Shown in pieces: positions 54,101 through 62,261 of a DNA stretch of 64,000 nt. Under the pieces are notes generated by a model. That model was not told where the DNA came from and did not search any database. It worked only from the letters and a program-made list of their open reading frames with translations. The DNA comes from JAGPUQ01 sp947084925 (GTDB lineage Bacteria; Pseudomonadota; Gammaproteobacteria; Pseudomonadales; Porticoccaceae), in assembly GCA_947084925.1 (NCBI GenBank), contig CAMTUJ010000030.1, positions 1 through 64,000 on the forward strand. The letters are read 5' to 3'. Made by a program: the position numbers and the translations under genes. Position 1 is the first letter of the stretch. The number at the start of each line of letters is the position of its first letter.

Positions 54101-55552
54101 GAACCAGAAAGTACTGCCACGACCCGGCGCGCTGTCGAGCCCGATCTCGCCACCCATCATCTCGACGAGCTGGCGCGAGATGGTCAGACCGAGCCCCGTG
54201 CCCTGATAGCGTTTGCTGGCGGACGCATCGCCCTGGGTAAAGGGTTCGAAAATCTGCTGCTGCACCGCGGGATCAATGCCGATACCGGTATCGGACACTG
54301 CAAAGCGCAGGGAAGACTGCGTGCCGGACGACCGGGTGACAGTCAGAAATACTTCGCCCGCCTCGGTGAATTTGACCGCGTTCCCCAACAGGTTGATCAA
54401 CACCTGCTTGACCTTGGACGCGTCGATGCTGAGCGTGGCCGGAACTTCCGCCGCCATGAAGTAACCGATATCGACGCCCTTGCCGAGCGCCTGGGTCCCG
54501 ACCAGTTCCACCAACTCCTCGATGAGATCGCGCAGAATTATTTCGCCGAATTCCTGCTCCGCCATCCCGCTATCGTTCTTCGAAAAATCCAGGATGTTGT
54601 CCACCAGGCCCAGCAAGCCCTCGGCGGACTTGCGCGCCAGATCGACATATTCGGCCTGGCGGGCATTGAGCTTGCCGTCGGACAGCAAATCGAGCAGGCC
54701 CAGCACCCCGTTCATGGGCGTACGCAGCTCGTGGGTCACGTTGGCGGCGAACTCGCCCTTGAGCCGGGCGGATTCCACGGCGGCATCGCGGGCGCGCTGC
54801 AGCTCGGCCTCGCGATTCTCGAGCTCTTCCATCATGGCATTGAAGGCGTGCTGCATCTGGAGCACATCCGCCTGGCCTCGGTGCAGGTCGGCGCGCACCC
54901 GCAGATCGCCCTGCTCGGCCCGGCCCATGATCAGCGCCAGCGCTTCGAGCGGACTGGTCAAACGGTGCGTCATCTGGATCAGCAACAACAGCAACAATCC
55001 GGCTGCCAGGGAAAATACAATGATGATCCCCTGGAAGATTCGCTGCGCCAGTTCCTGCTGGGTGCGCTTGTACAGCGCAATGGTCACGCTACCGAGGTGT
55101 TCAGGACGTTCCACCTCGCCAGTATCGGTTACGTCCTGCGAGGGTTCCGCGTACACCTGCAATCTGAACAACCAGCGATCCGGCAGGTCGAGCTCGGCAA
55201 AAGCGGCGCTGGTCGCCGACACCTCCGGCGGAAATACCGACGCGCCGCCGCCATACAGCAAGGCTCCCGCGGCGGAGCGGATGTCGAGTACTTCGATGTC
55301 GGGAAAACCGGCGATGGATTTGACGGCATCGGCGGCGGCTTCCTTGCTCTCGTACAGCATGGCGAGCTTGGCGTGAAGACCCAGGGTACGCGCCACATTG
55401 ATGCCCTGCTGGCGCATTTCCCGCGCCACCAGATCGCTGGCGAATTTGCTGGCGCCGAGCGAGCCAACCAGCGCCAGCAGCAGCGCGCCGATGACGAACA
55501 GCAGCGTGAGCTGCTGCCGAAACCGGAGGTTGCGCAATCGAAATGCCGCCAT
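51128..55552 (-). CDS. Hybrid sensor kinase with complete phosphorelay plus GGDEF and EAL domains
   Basis: A 1474-residue inner-membrane protein. In order: TM1 (~15-35), a periplasmic CHASE8-like domain, TM2 (~173-195) and HAMP. Then HisKA with His274 (NVTHELRTPMNG), HATPase (NAVKFTEAG, SDTGIGID, GTGLGLTISRQLVEMMGG), a degenerate receiver (~500-620) and a receiver with Asp692. An Hpt domain with His833 (AHTIRGSASNFG), a receiver with Asp952, GGDEF at 1111-1115 and EAL at 1238-1240 (AAEALVRW) follow. An RxxD inhibitory site (RRSD) precedes GGDEF by five residues. All catalytic motifs look intact, so it could make and break c-di-GMP. Start ATG 55552 gives a normal TM1; it lies 14 bp after the binding-protein gene. 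Longer readings overlap that gene. Confidence 0.93.
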   Translation of the reverse strand: MAAFRLRNLRFRQQLTLLFVIGALLLALVGSLGASKFASDLVAREMRQQGINVARTLGLHAKLAMLYESKEAAADAVKSIAGFPDIEVLDIRSAAGALLYGGGASVFPPEVSATSAAFAELDLPDRWLFRLQVYAEPSQDVTDTGEVERPEHLGSVTIALYKRTQQELAQRIFQGIIIVFSLAAGLLLLLLIQMTHRLTSPLEALALIMGRAEQGDLRVRADLHRGQADVLQMQHAFNAMMEELENREAELQRARDAAVESARLKGEFAANVTHELRTPMNGVLGLLDLLSDGKLNARQAEYVDLARKSAEGLLGLVDNILDFSKNDSGMAEQEFGEIILRDLIEELVELVGTQALGKGVDIGYFMAAEVPATLSIDASKVKQVLINLLGNAVKFTEAGEVFLTVTRSSGTQSSLRFAVSDTGIGIDPAVQQQIFEPFTQGDASASKRYQGTGLGLTISRQLVEMMGGEIGLDSAPGRGSTFWFELPCVAPPALPTPARPPGSDAGTALCILASDNSYGFIADTLMRHGVRAVHAVNMQAARGHLVDSGAGNGADLVLVDEGIYFAHSDEFDLLAAAVPGRVQVLRNPFAKLEITSKDVGVLDKPLGFSPIVRLAGTLRTGLVGEPAVAAPALPGAEALGHLRVLLVEDNAVNQKVASEMLLRLGIAADLAEHGQQALAMVARADYDLILMDCNMPVMDGYDATRRIRALETDRAVPIIAMTAGTSEQEHARAIDAGFTDFLIKPVRLDLLAARITRWAPVRSCVATPGKTAVSPPDPGRAFSEEAMNELHASVGDVTYRMIESFLEDTPVYLDSLKAALRAGDAQRAYEIAHTIRGSASNFGAKAFVDAVLALEAFSKAGDLSGSDALLDIGNERFAALRKDLERHRASESGHHTGVPGKYRLLIADDDRTLRLALRGTFAGDEFEVLEAADGAQAIALCERVMPDIILMDAMMPEVSGFDACRRIRQLPGGAELPVLMVTSLDDEDAIVRAFAAGASDYITKPIHFVVLKERVGRLIKANRAEARARTLAFADALTGLPNRARLTQELGLALNQATINNERIAVFFLDLDNFKNINDSLGHQVGDLLLKAVADRLRSSVRRSDFIARLGGDEFTVILRRVESEEVIATIARNILVALNEPFVFIHKRMMVSTSIGISLFPDHGTDVSSLLKHADLAMFKAKETKNQFCFYQDGMEDAVSHKLQLQQELRQAIDNDLLVLYFQPQYDLTTDRAVAAEALVRWPRDDGQVLGPGAFIPLAEETGLITELTDLVLEKACGAIRGWLIRGYAVKLSVNLSGKDFEASGRLIQRVTELTRKYEIPPRMLELEITESMLMADPERSRAELLELKNTGFSLSIDDFGSGYSSLYYLKNLPVDVLKIDRAFVKDLDDPQNRRDIPVITGIIALARSLGLHTVAEGVETHHQRAVLQSLGCEMIQGYLISEPLPRHEFEQTFLEQFRVGSKEPHLRQVKPG

Positions 55553-55566
55553 CGGGCCAGGCTTCC

Positions 55567-56457
55567 TCAGAGAATCAGGTCGGCGCTTTTCCGCGCCTCG
55601 GGACTGATGACGAGACCCAGGTGGCGACCGGTGCGCTCGTTGAGCGCAATGCCCATGGTGCGCAAATAGCTGGTTTCCGAGCGCGTGCATTTGCCTGGGG
55701 CGATGCAGGCCGTGATCATGTCGCCGAGCTGACGTCCCGCGCTGAGATTGTCCGGGTAGAGCGAAAGCAGCGCGCCCCTGCGCACATGATCGGGATTCGA
55801 CGACAGCACCGTCAGTTGCCGCTCCCAGGCGGTGGACAAGATATTCACCAGCAGCGCGGGCTCCAGCAACTTGCCGCCGTGGAGGATCCAGATGGCGTCT
55901 TGCGGCGTCGCCGCATCCAGCAGTTGGCGATAACAGACCGCCGCCGCCGCCAGGCTCCCGGCAACGCACACCTTGAGTCCGATCCCCGCGCGGGTCAGGG
56001 CATCCCGCACCCGACGCTGATAGGGATCCGTGTCGGTTTCGGCGACCATCGACAGTGAACGGACACCGGGCTGAAACCTTTGCAACTGGGCGAGGAGCGT
56101 GTCCGGATCCGGATAGTAGGCCAACTGATAGGTCACCTTGAACGCCATCTCCTGGTTGGCCGTGGTGATGACGGGCCCTTCCGGCGCCGCCCTCCCCAGC
56201 TCACGCGCCGCATCGTTGCCCAAGGCAACGTAGAGGTTCGGAGCCGCGCGCGCGATCACGCCGGGCTCAAGATGTTGCCCGGGTTGTATCACGAGCGTCG
56301 TGTACGGGCCCTTGTAGGTTTCGTCAATGCCTTCCAGGGTATCCTGGTAGATCTTCGTGTAGGGCTCGCGGACCTGAGGGTAAAGAATCAGCACTCCCTC
56401 GCCCAGCGCGTGGGAAGCCGTCAACAACGCCAGTAATACTGCTGTGGCACGGGCCAT
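55567..56457 (-). CDS. Orphan periplasmic ABC-type substrate-binding protein
   Basis: A 296-residue exported protein (signal MARATAVLLALLTASHALG) with a two-lobed binding-protein look similar to the ABC_sub_bind family: GVLILYPQVREPYTKIYQDT, NLYVALGNDAARELGRAA, then a second lobe with IWILHGGKLLEPALLVNIL and LLSLYPDNLSAGRQLGDM. No ABC permease or ATPase is nearby. It lies between a TonB-dependent receptor and the hybrid sensor, so it may present a ligand to the sensor rather than feed an importer. Alternative starts lie 3 and 13 codons upstream (56466, 56496). Confidence 0.82.
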   Translation of the reverse strand: MARATAVLLALLTASHALGEGVLILYPQVREPYTKIYQDTLEGIDETYKGPYTTLVIQPGQHLEPGVIARAAPNLYVALGNDAARELGRAAPEGPVITTANQEMAFKVTYQLAYYPDPDTLLAQLQRFQPGVRSLSMVAETDTDPYQRRVRDALTRAGIGLKVCVAGSLAAAAVCYRQLLDAATPQDAIWILHGGKLLEPALLVNILSTAWERQLTVLSSNPDHVRRGALLSLYPDNLSAGRQLGDMITACIAPGKCTRSETSYLRTMGIALNERTGRHLGLVISPEARKSADLIL

Positions 56458-56523
56458 GGGTCCCATCCTGGTTGTGTCCTTTTCCTTGGTTATCAAAGGC
56501 CCCGGCCAGTGGGTGGTCGGGGG

Positions 56524-58677
56524 TCAAGGGGTGTAGCGTACTTCCACGAAGGCCGCGCGGCCCGCCAGCGGCAAATCGTTGGGAATCGCGGGCACCGGCG
56601 TGCCGTTCAAACTGGGTTCGCGGGCATGCGCGTCGAACAGGTTCTTGACCAGCAGCGCGAACTCCAGCTTCGGCACCAGGCTCGTATTGCGCAAGGTCAG
56701 ATCGGTCATCACGTAATCGTCGATTTTACCGCGCGGATCGCCAACCACGCGATTGCGATCCGCCACCCAGTTGGTTTGCACATCGAGATTCCAGCCGGGA
56801 CTGAGAATCCAGTCGGCACGCGCATAGGTCTGGTGGCCCGGGGCATTGCCGGAATCTTCGTGGGTCGCCTGATCCTCGGATTTCTGCCAGGCGAGGTTGC
56901 CGGACAGCTTGAGGGTCTTCGTGGCTTCCCAGGCGATTGCGAATTCGGCGCCATGACCTTTCTGTTCGCCGGAATTCTGCGCGGTGCGGATGCCGCCGCC
57001 GGCATCGGGTATGAACTGGATGATGTCCTGCCAGGTGTATTGGAACAGGTTGAAATCCAGCGTGACGTCGAACCTGGGGCGGTAGTTGAACGCCAGTTCG
57101 GTACTCTGCACGGACTCCGGTTTAAGCGAGAAATTGCCCAGAAACGCGGGGTTCGATTGCACCCGGGTCTCGGCGAACGACGGCGCCCGGAAGGCCTCGC
57201 CGTAGAGCGCCTTGATGGTGAGATTCTGGCGCGCCGACCACACCAGGGCGACGCGCGGGTTGGTGGTGTCGCCAAAATCCGAGAAATGATCGTAGCGCGC
57301 GCCGGCGGTCAGCTCCCAGTCGTTGGCCAGATGCCAGATATCCTGCAGAAAAACGCTGGTGTTCTCGCGCCGACCTTCGGGCAGAAAGACCAGGGGTGTA
57401 TTGGATACATCCACCAGCGGGCTGCCCGGCATAATCGGGAAACCGGTGGCCGGATCAAATCCGAAATTCTTCGTCTCCTTGGTTTTGTACACCTCGCCGT
57501 AGTAGTAGCCGGCGCCAAAAGCGATCTGATGGTCCGCGAATCCGGAGTACGACAGCACGCTGTTCAAACGGTAATGTCGTTCGAACACCTCGGGGTTGCC
57601 GATCACGCCATCGGGGAACGGCGGGAAAATGGGCGTTCCCAGCGGGGTGAAAAACGGTCCCCGGGAGCCGGGGGGAAACAGTTGCAGATTGTTTGCCACT
57701 TCCTGAGTCGTGAACAGCGCGCTGCCCTGGACCTTGATCCCCAGGGTGTCGGTGATCGTTGGATTGTCGTAGGTCAGATCGGCATTGTAACGGTCGCTGG
57801 AGACACCGCCCTTGGGGTCCAGGGCCTGCGCGACACCAATTCCGACGCCTTCATCGCTGCGGATTTGCGCACCGCCGTGAAAGGTCAGGTTGCGATAGCC
57901 CAGCTCGACGCGCGCATCCAGATTGTCCCGCCGCAGACTCACCGGCCCGGGCGCCCGGGAGGCACTGGTACCGGATACCAGATCGAGAAAGCTCTGGGTA
58001 TCGGCGCTCACGCGTTCCCGCTGGCCATCGGTTTTGTGCGCCTCGACAATGGCACCGTAACGAAACTCGTCGCTGACACCGCCATATTGCAGCCAGCCGT
58101 CCCGGGTATCGAAGCTGCCGGCCCGGACCCCCGTCGACAGCCCGTTCATCTCGGCGGGGGTTTTGGTGATGATATTGATCACCCCGGCAAAGGCATCGGC
58201 GCCGTACACCGCCGAACCCGGCCCCCGTATCACTTCGATGCGGGAGATGGCTTCCACTGGCATGCCGCCCCAGCTCACATTTCTATCCCCGACATAGAGA
58301 TTGGTGAGCGGGACGCCGTTAATCAGCATAAGGACCTGAGGGTTCACATCCGAGAACATGCCGCGGAACGTGTAGACAGGGTTGTAGCCCAGGGCGCTGC
58401 GTGCCACATGCAATCCAGGCACTGTCTCCAACGCCTCGTCGATATCCATGGCGCCCATTTTTTTGATGTCGTCCGCAGTAATCACCGAAGCCACCGCAGG
58501 CGCCTTGGAGACGGGCTGAGCCACGCCGGTGGCGATCCTTACGAACTCCTCGCTGCCATAGAGTTCGACCAGCTCATCCTCCGCCGCCGACTGGGGCTGG
58601 GCTTGCCCCGCAAGTGGCACTGCCAGAAGAAGAAAACTGAGGTACTGGAACTTCTTAAAGTTATTCATTTCCTTCAC
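56524..58677 (-). CDS. TonB-dependent outer-membrane receptor
   Basis: A 717-residue beta-barrel importer with a signal peptide (LSFLLLAVPLAGQAQ). The plug domain is VASVITADDIKKMGAMDIDE, ETVPGLHVARSALGYNPVYT, VIRGPGSAVYGADAFAGVIN; the barrel ends in AAFVEVRYTP. The plug resembles the FepA/BtuB-like group, but the ligand cannot be assigned; no Fur-type context is seen. It overlaps the upstream citrate-synthase-like gene by 4 nt and precedes the orphan binding protein by 66 bp, implying co-transcription. Confidence 0.92.
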   Translation of the reverse strand: MKEMNNFKKFQYLSFLLLAVPLAGQAQPQSAAEDELVELYGSEEFVRIATGVAQPVSKAPAVASVITADDIKKMGAMDIDEALETVPGLHVARSALGYNPVYTFRGMFSDVNPQVLMLINGVPLTNLYVGDRNVSWGGMPVEAISRIEVIRGPGSAVYGADAFAGVINIITKTPAEMNGLSTGVRAGSFDTRDGWLQYGGVSDEFRYGAIVEAHKTDGQRERVSADTQSFLDLVSGTSASRAPGPVSLRRDNLDARVELGYRNLTFHGGAQIRSDEGVGIGVAQALDPKGGVSSDRYNADLTYDNPTITDTLGIKVQGSALFTTQEVANNLQLFPPGSRGPFFTPLGTPIFPPFPDGVIGNPEVFERHYRLNSVLSYSGFADHQIAFGAGYYYGEVYKTKETKNFGFDPATGFPIMPGSPLVDVSNTPLVFLPEGRRENTSVFLQDIWHLANDWELTAGARYDHFSDFGDTTNPRVALVWSARQNLTIKALYGEAFRAPSFAETRVQSNPAFLGNFSLKPESVQSTELAFNYRPRFDVTLDFNLFQYTWQDIIQFIPDAGGGIRTAQNSGEQKGHGAEFAIAWEATKTLKLSGNLAWQKSEDQATHEDSGNAPGHQTYARADWILSPGWNLDVQTNWVADRNRVVGDPRGKIDDYVMTDLTLRNTSLVPKLEFALLVKNLFDAHAREPSLNGTPVPAIPNDLPLAGRAAFVEVRYTP

Positions 58678-59474
58678 CCCCAGCGCCGAGTTTCGGCGCC
58701 TGCATAGTGGATACGGCTGGTGCGCAACGGGAAAAATGTGCCCTCCGGCTTTTCACGGGTATCGATGTAGCAGGGAAACATACCGGCGACAAACGCCAAG
58801 GTCGCCAAGTTGTAGAGCTCTTCCGGCGATAGCCCTTGATCCGCAAGAATCGCGGCGGCCAACGCCGCAACATTGATCTGGTATTTATATCTAGAGTTCT
58901 TCAAATAATCATGGACTTGGAAAGCAAGCTGGACGTGATGCCCGTCGTGCTGGCCCAAAGTTTTTGCGAATCGAAGCAACGGCAAGATACGTTCATCTGC
59001 ATCAACAATCGGCCTTCCATAACCCGACACCACGCGGTACTTCTTAAGTTCGGCTCTGATCACCTCCGCAAGTAATTGCCCCTGCCGTAGCTTTGCGTCT
59101 GCCCGGTAAAAAAAATCCATCGCCCCTTTTATAGGCTTCAGCCCGTATACGGTTGCTTCCGTTACCGCAACGGCGGACGCTATCGCTAATACCCCAGTAG
59201 ATCGCGCGGTTCCCGCAAGCGCCGCTATCCTGTTGTTCCAGATTCGCGGGTCGGGATAGCTACAGCTGATGGCCCAGATGCCCTCAATCAGCCGCGCCAG
59301 CTCTGAAGACTCCCGCCCCGTGATCGCATAGACGAGATACTCCATCCACGGTCGATGTCCAAGATCACTCAGCACATCCTTGCCCCGCAACACCACGCGC
59401 CCTTCCGGAAACCAGGCGCCCATGGCGGTGACCCAATTGTCTTCGTACGCAGCCAGCAGTTCGGGACCGTTCAC
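58674..59474 (-). CDS. Citrate-synthase/citryl-CoA-lyase-like protein B, catalytic residues absent
   Basis: A 266-residue protein with the fold pattern of short citryl-CoA lyases. The regions that normally carry the three catalytic residues are changed. The HGGA-type loop reads GLKPIKGAMD (residues 111-120), the GFGHP loop reads GYGRPIVDADER (151-162, Arg for His), and the NVDG segment reads NVAALA (201-206, Ala for Asp). It overlaps the next gene (4 nt) and the preceding homologue (4 nt), so the two products are likely made together and may form a heteromer. Function unknown. Codon use looks slightly less GC-rich than its neighbours. Confidence 0.78.
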   Translation of the reverse strand: MNGPELLAAYEDNWVTAMGAWFPEGRVVLRGKDVLSDLGHRPWMEYLVYAITGRESSELARLIEGIWAISCSYPDPRIWNNRIAALAGTARSTGVLAIASAVAVTEATVYGLKPIKGAMDFFYRADAKLRQGQLLAEVIRAELKKYRVVSGYGRPIVDADERILPLLRFAKTLGQHDGHHVQLAFQVHDYLKNSRYKYQINVAALAAAILADQGLSPEELYNLATLAFVAGMFPCYIDTREKPEGTFFPLRTSRIHYAGAETRRWG

Positions 59475-60295
59475 CGTTCAGCACTCGCGGCGGCAATCGG
59501 GCCCGGATCGTCGGTCAGCGTGAGGCCCGCGCCAAAGAAGGGAAACCGTGCCCAGCTTTTTTCCTGCTCCAGGGCATGGGCGGCGGCGCCGGGCAGACGC
59601 AGCATCAGAAACAGCATCTCGCCTTGCTCGGGGCTGAAGCCCAGCTCGTGCAGGGTTGCGGCCGCTACGCCGGAAAACGCCAGCGGGGAAGCCGCGCACT
59701 GCTCCAGGGTCTCGCGGTGGGCGGCAAGCCAGGACAACGCGGGGCCGTCGCTGTGGGTTGCCAGATGGTCGAGCAACTGCCGGACCGGAGTCGGACAGCT
59801 CGCGCCGTTGGGATCAAAGCCCGGCGTGTGTTCCATGGCGGGCCACACATCCGTGCGCTCCTCCACCGGCGGCGTCGCGATAATCCCGCGCCAGGCATCG
59901 AGATCGGTGCCGCACTGCGCCCAGTACTGCATCGCGATCAACACCTCCCGCGCGCCGCCCAGATTGCCGGCGCCGACCGCGATGGCGGCGATCAAGGCGG
60001 AGGCGTGGGTCGAGCCCCCCACACCCGCGCTCATCGCGGCATGCACACTGGGGTCGCGCGGGCCGGGGTTGGCCAAACCCACCGCCAGGCCTTCGAGCAG
60101 GGTTTTCTGCACCGGGGTCGGCGGATCGAGCCGAAACAGCAACCAGACATATTCAAACCAGGTGATTTTTCCCAACAGATCGCCATAGACGTCGTAACCT
60201 GCGCAGTAGCAAGCCCGCGCGGCAAAGGGGTTGTCCGGCTCGGGTTCTTCACGCCAGATTTTGGTGACAATATTTTCCGTGGGGATGGTTGCCAT
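59471..60295 (-). CDS. Citrate-synthase/citryl-CoA-lyase-like protein A, catalytic residues absent
   Basis: A 274-residue paralogue-like partner of the following gene. The N-terminal block (YCAGYDVYGDLLGKITWFEY) and the C-terminal block (LHELGFSPEQGEMLFLMLRL, PGAAAHALEQEKSW) resemble citryl-CoA lyases. At the catalytic positions it has GNLGGARE (110-117, no His), GFDPNG (159-164, no His) and PLAFSG (204-209, no Asp). It follows the ThDP enzyme by 19 bp. It may bind acyl-CoA without classical Claisen chemistry, or use residues I cannot identify. Confidence 0.78.
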   Translation of the reverse strand: MATIPTENIVTKIWREEPEPDNPFAARACYCAGYDVYGDLLGKITWFEYVWLLFRLDPPTPVQKTLLEGLAVGLANPGPRDPSVHAAMSAGVGGSTHASALIAAIAVGAGNLGGAREVLIAMQYWAQCGTDLDAWRGIIATPPVEERTDVWPAMEHTPGFDPNGASCPTPVRQLLDHLATHSDGPALSWLAAHRETLEQCAASPLAFSGVAAATLHELGFSPEQGEMLFLMLRLPGAAAHALEQEKSWARFPFFGAGLTLTDDPGPIAAASAER

Positions 60296-60314
60296 TCGAT
60301 CCGGTCCGGGTTAG

Positions 60315-62090
60315 TCAGGCTTTCAGGAAACTGGTGCGGAAACCGATCGGCGGCGCCTCATCGGGATCTATTCGCACATCCAGCAAGGTCGGTCCGGGCC
60401 AACTGCCAATTGCCTTGCCGTCCAGTGCCAACAGATCGTCTGGCGAGCGGATCACATAAGCCTCGGCACCCATGGCCCGCGCGAAGGCGGCAAAATCCGT
60501 CCTGGGTAGTGCGGTCCCGATAAATTCCGCACCGGTCATGCGCTGCCCATGCTTGACCATGCCGTACGCACTATCGTTGAGCACCACAAAAATCACGGGT
60601 AATTTTTCCTGAATGGCCACCGTGATTTCCTGACCGCTCATCAGCATGCTGCCATCGCCGGTGATGCAGGCGACCGGCTCGGCCGGACGCGCAAGTGCCG
60701 CGCCCACGGCACTGCCGATGGCCCAGCCCATCGCGGCGAATTCGGTCACCGCGTGAAACAGCCCGCTGTTGCGATCGCGCCGGCCGGACATCCGGCGATC
60801 ATAAGGATGCAGGTAGTGAATGGCCCACGAGAGGCTCGCGCCCGAATCCGCAAGGTAGTACGTATTCGACGGCAAAACGCGCGGCAACTCCCGCATCAAG
60901 CGTTGCGGCTTGATGGGCACTGCATCGGAATAGTATTTTTCCTCATCATCCAGGGTGAAATGACGACGCGACTCCTCGGCACTCGGGGCTCCCACCCGCT
61001 GGGCTGCTGGAGCGCGGCCATCGGTGTTCGCGTCCAGTCGGGAGAGTGTCCGTTCGACGATTGTCTCTATGCGACCGCGCACATGCAGCGCTGCCATGGG
61101 TGTCCTGGCAAGATTTGCCTCGGTCGATTCAATGTGAATGATTCGGTGGCCGAACAGCCGCGAATCCCAACCATTACTGGCCCATTCGCCCATGTTGGCG
61201 CCGATGATGAAAATCCGGTCGACCGCTTCGTCGGCAAGAATCTGGTTGGCTTCGCGATGCCCCGCGAAACTGATGACACCTCTGAACAGCGGATGGTAGG
61301 GACTGACCAGACCCTTGCCGTGGGGTGTAACGATTATCTTGGCGCCCAGCCTCCCCGCCAAAGTCAGAATGGAGCCGACTGCCTCGCGCGCCTCGTCACC
61401 AAGCAGAAACACCGGTTGCCGCGCGGAAACCAGTTCGGCGTAGAGCTTGTCCACGGCGTCGTCGTCGCACAGGGCCGGCTTGCGAATCAGGTTTGTGAGA
61501 GAAAAACTGGGAGTCATTCCCAACTGACGTTGCCGCATGATGTCCATCGGCACACTGATGTGAACCGGCCCCATGGGCGACGAAAACGCGGTCATGATGG
61601 CGGTGGTCAGCTTGTGCTCGAACTGCTCGACATGCGAAATGAGTGTGCTGTAACGGGTGCAGTAGTGAAGCAGCTCGACTGTGTTGACCCCGGTGCAGGA
61701 CGAGTCCTGCATGGCTCCCCTGCCAAACGTCGACAACGCCGTCTGCGCCGTAATCACCAGCATCGGAATATGGTTTTCGTAGGCGCTGGCCACCCCGGTG
61801 ATCAGGTTGGTGGCGCCCGGCCCGGTAGTGGCACAGCACACACCGAGCTTGCCGGTGTTGCGCGAGTAGCCGTCGGCCATGAAGGCGGCGCCGGTCTCGT
61901 GCCGCGCGACGATGGCGCGGGGACCACCGCGGCGCTCGCTGCGCGCCAGCGCGTTGTAGAAAGGTTCGATCGCGCCGCCCGGGATGCCGAACACATACTC
62001 GACACCCAGTTGCTCCAGGTAGGCGATGATCAGGTCTCCGTATTCAAGTGATTGGCCTTCCATCGCCGGTCCGCTGGTGGGTGAACTCAT
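60315..62090 (-). CDS. ThDP-dependent acetolactate-synthase-like enzyme
   Basis: A 591-residue thiamine-diphosphate enzyme. The N-terminal Pyr domain carries the catalytic Glu65 (VARHETGAAFMADGYSR) after YVFGIPGGAIEPFYNAL. The middle domain follows, and the C-terminal PP domain has ITGDGSMLMSGQEITVAIQE through VVLNDSAYG, the GDG-N ThDP/Mg motif. It resembles acetolactate synthase large subunits, but no regulatory ilvN-type subunit follows. Instead two citrate-synthase-like genes do, so it probably acts outside branched-chain amino-acid synthesis, on an unknown 2-oxo acid. An ATG at 62063 is an alternative start. First gene of the putative six-gene operon. Confidence 0.88.
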   Translation of the reverse strand: MSSPTSGPAMEGQSLEYGDLIIAYLEQLGVEYVFGIPGGAIEPFYNALARSERRGGPRAIVARHETGAAFMADGYSRNTGKLGVCCATTGPGATNLITGVASAYENHIPMLVITAQTALSTFGRGAMQDSSCTGVNTVELLHYCTRYSTLISHVEQFEHKLTTAIMTAFSSPMGPVHISVPMDIMRQRQLGMTPSFSLTNLIRKPALCDDDAVDKLYAELVSARQPVFLLGDEAREAVGSILTLAGRLGAKIIVTPHGKGLVSPYHPLFRGVISFAGHREANQILADEAVDRIFIIGANMGEWASNGWDSRLFGHRIIHIESTEANLARTPMAALHVRGRIETIVERTLSRLDANTDGRAPAAQRVGAPSAEESRRHFTLDDEEKYYSDAVPIKPQRLMRELPRVLPSNTYYLADSGASLSWAIHYLHPYDRRMSGRRDRNSGLFHAVTEFAAMGWAIGSAVGAALARPAEPVACITGDGSMLMSGQEITVAIQEKLPVIFVVLNDSAYGMVKHGQRMTGAEFIGTALPRTDFAAFARAMGAEAYVIRSPDDLLALDGKAIGSWPGPTLLDVRIDPDEAPPIGFRTSFLKA

Positions 62091-62261
62091 GGGAAAGACC
62101 GGAGTATTATCATATGGTTACAATAGCAAGTTGATGTTCGTAATGATACTTGCCGACGATAACAGGTCAACCGGCGAATTGCGAGCGGGCCGCAACCAAA
62201 CTGGGAAGCACTGCTTTTTTTACTTAAACTGCCCGACCCCCCGCACGAGCCGAATCCGCCG
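62091..62261. promoter_or_regulatory. AT-rich divergent regulatory gap
   Basis: A 171-bp region between the ThDP-enzyme operon and the aminotransferase. 62101-62150 is clearly AT-rich compared with its surroundings, with AGTATTATCAT near one end and ATGATACT near the other forming a loose inverted pair. Promoters for both directions probably lie here, but no pair of boxes with proper spacing was found. Confidence 0.4.

Noticed and set aside
55553..55969. A longer N-terminus (139 extra codons) for the hybrid sensor
   Set aside because: It would overlap the binding-protein coding region and has no membrane or domain features; MAAFRLRN at 55552 precedes TM1 directly.
56509..58707. A 732-codon open frame on the plus strand opposite the TonB-dependent receptor
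   Set aside because: The minus strand encodes a receptor with signal peptide, plug and barrel motifs. The opposite frame has low-complexity Arg/Gly/His-rich content typical of GC-rich shadow frames.
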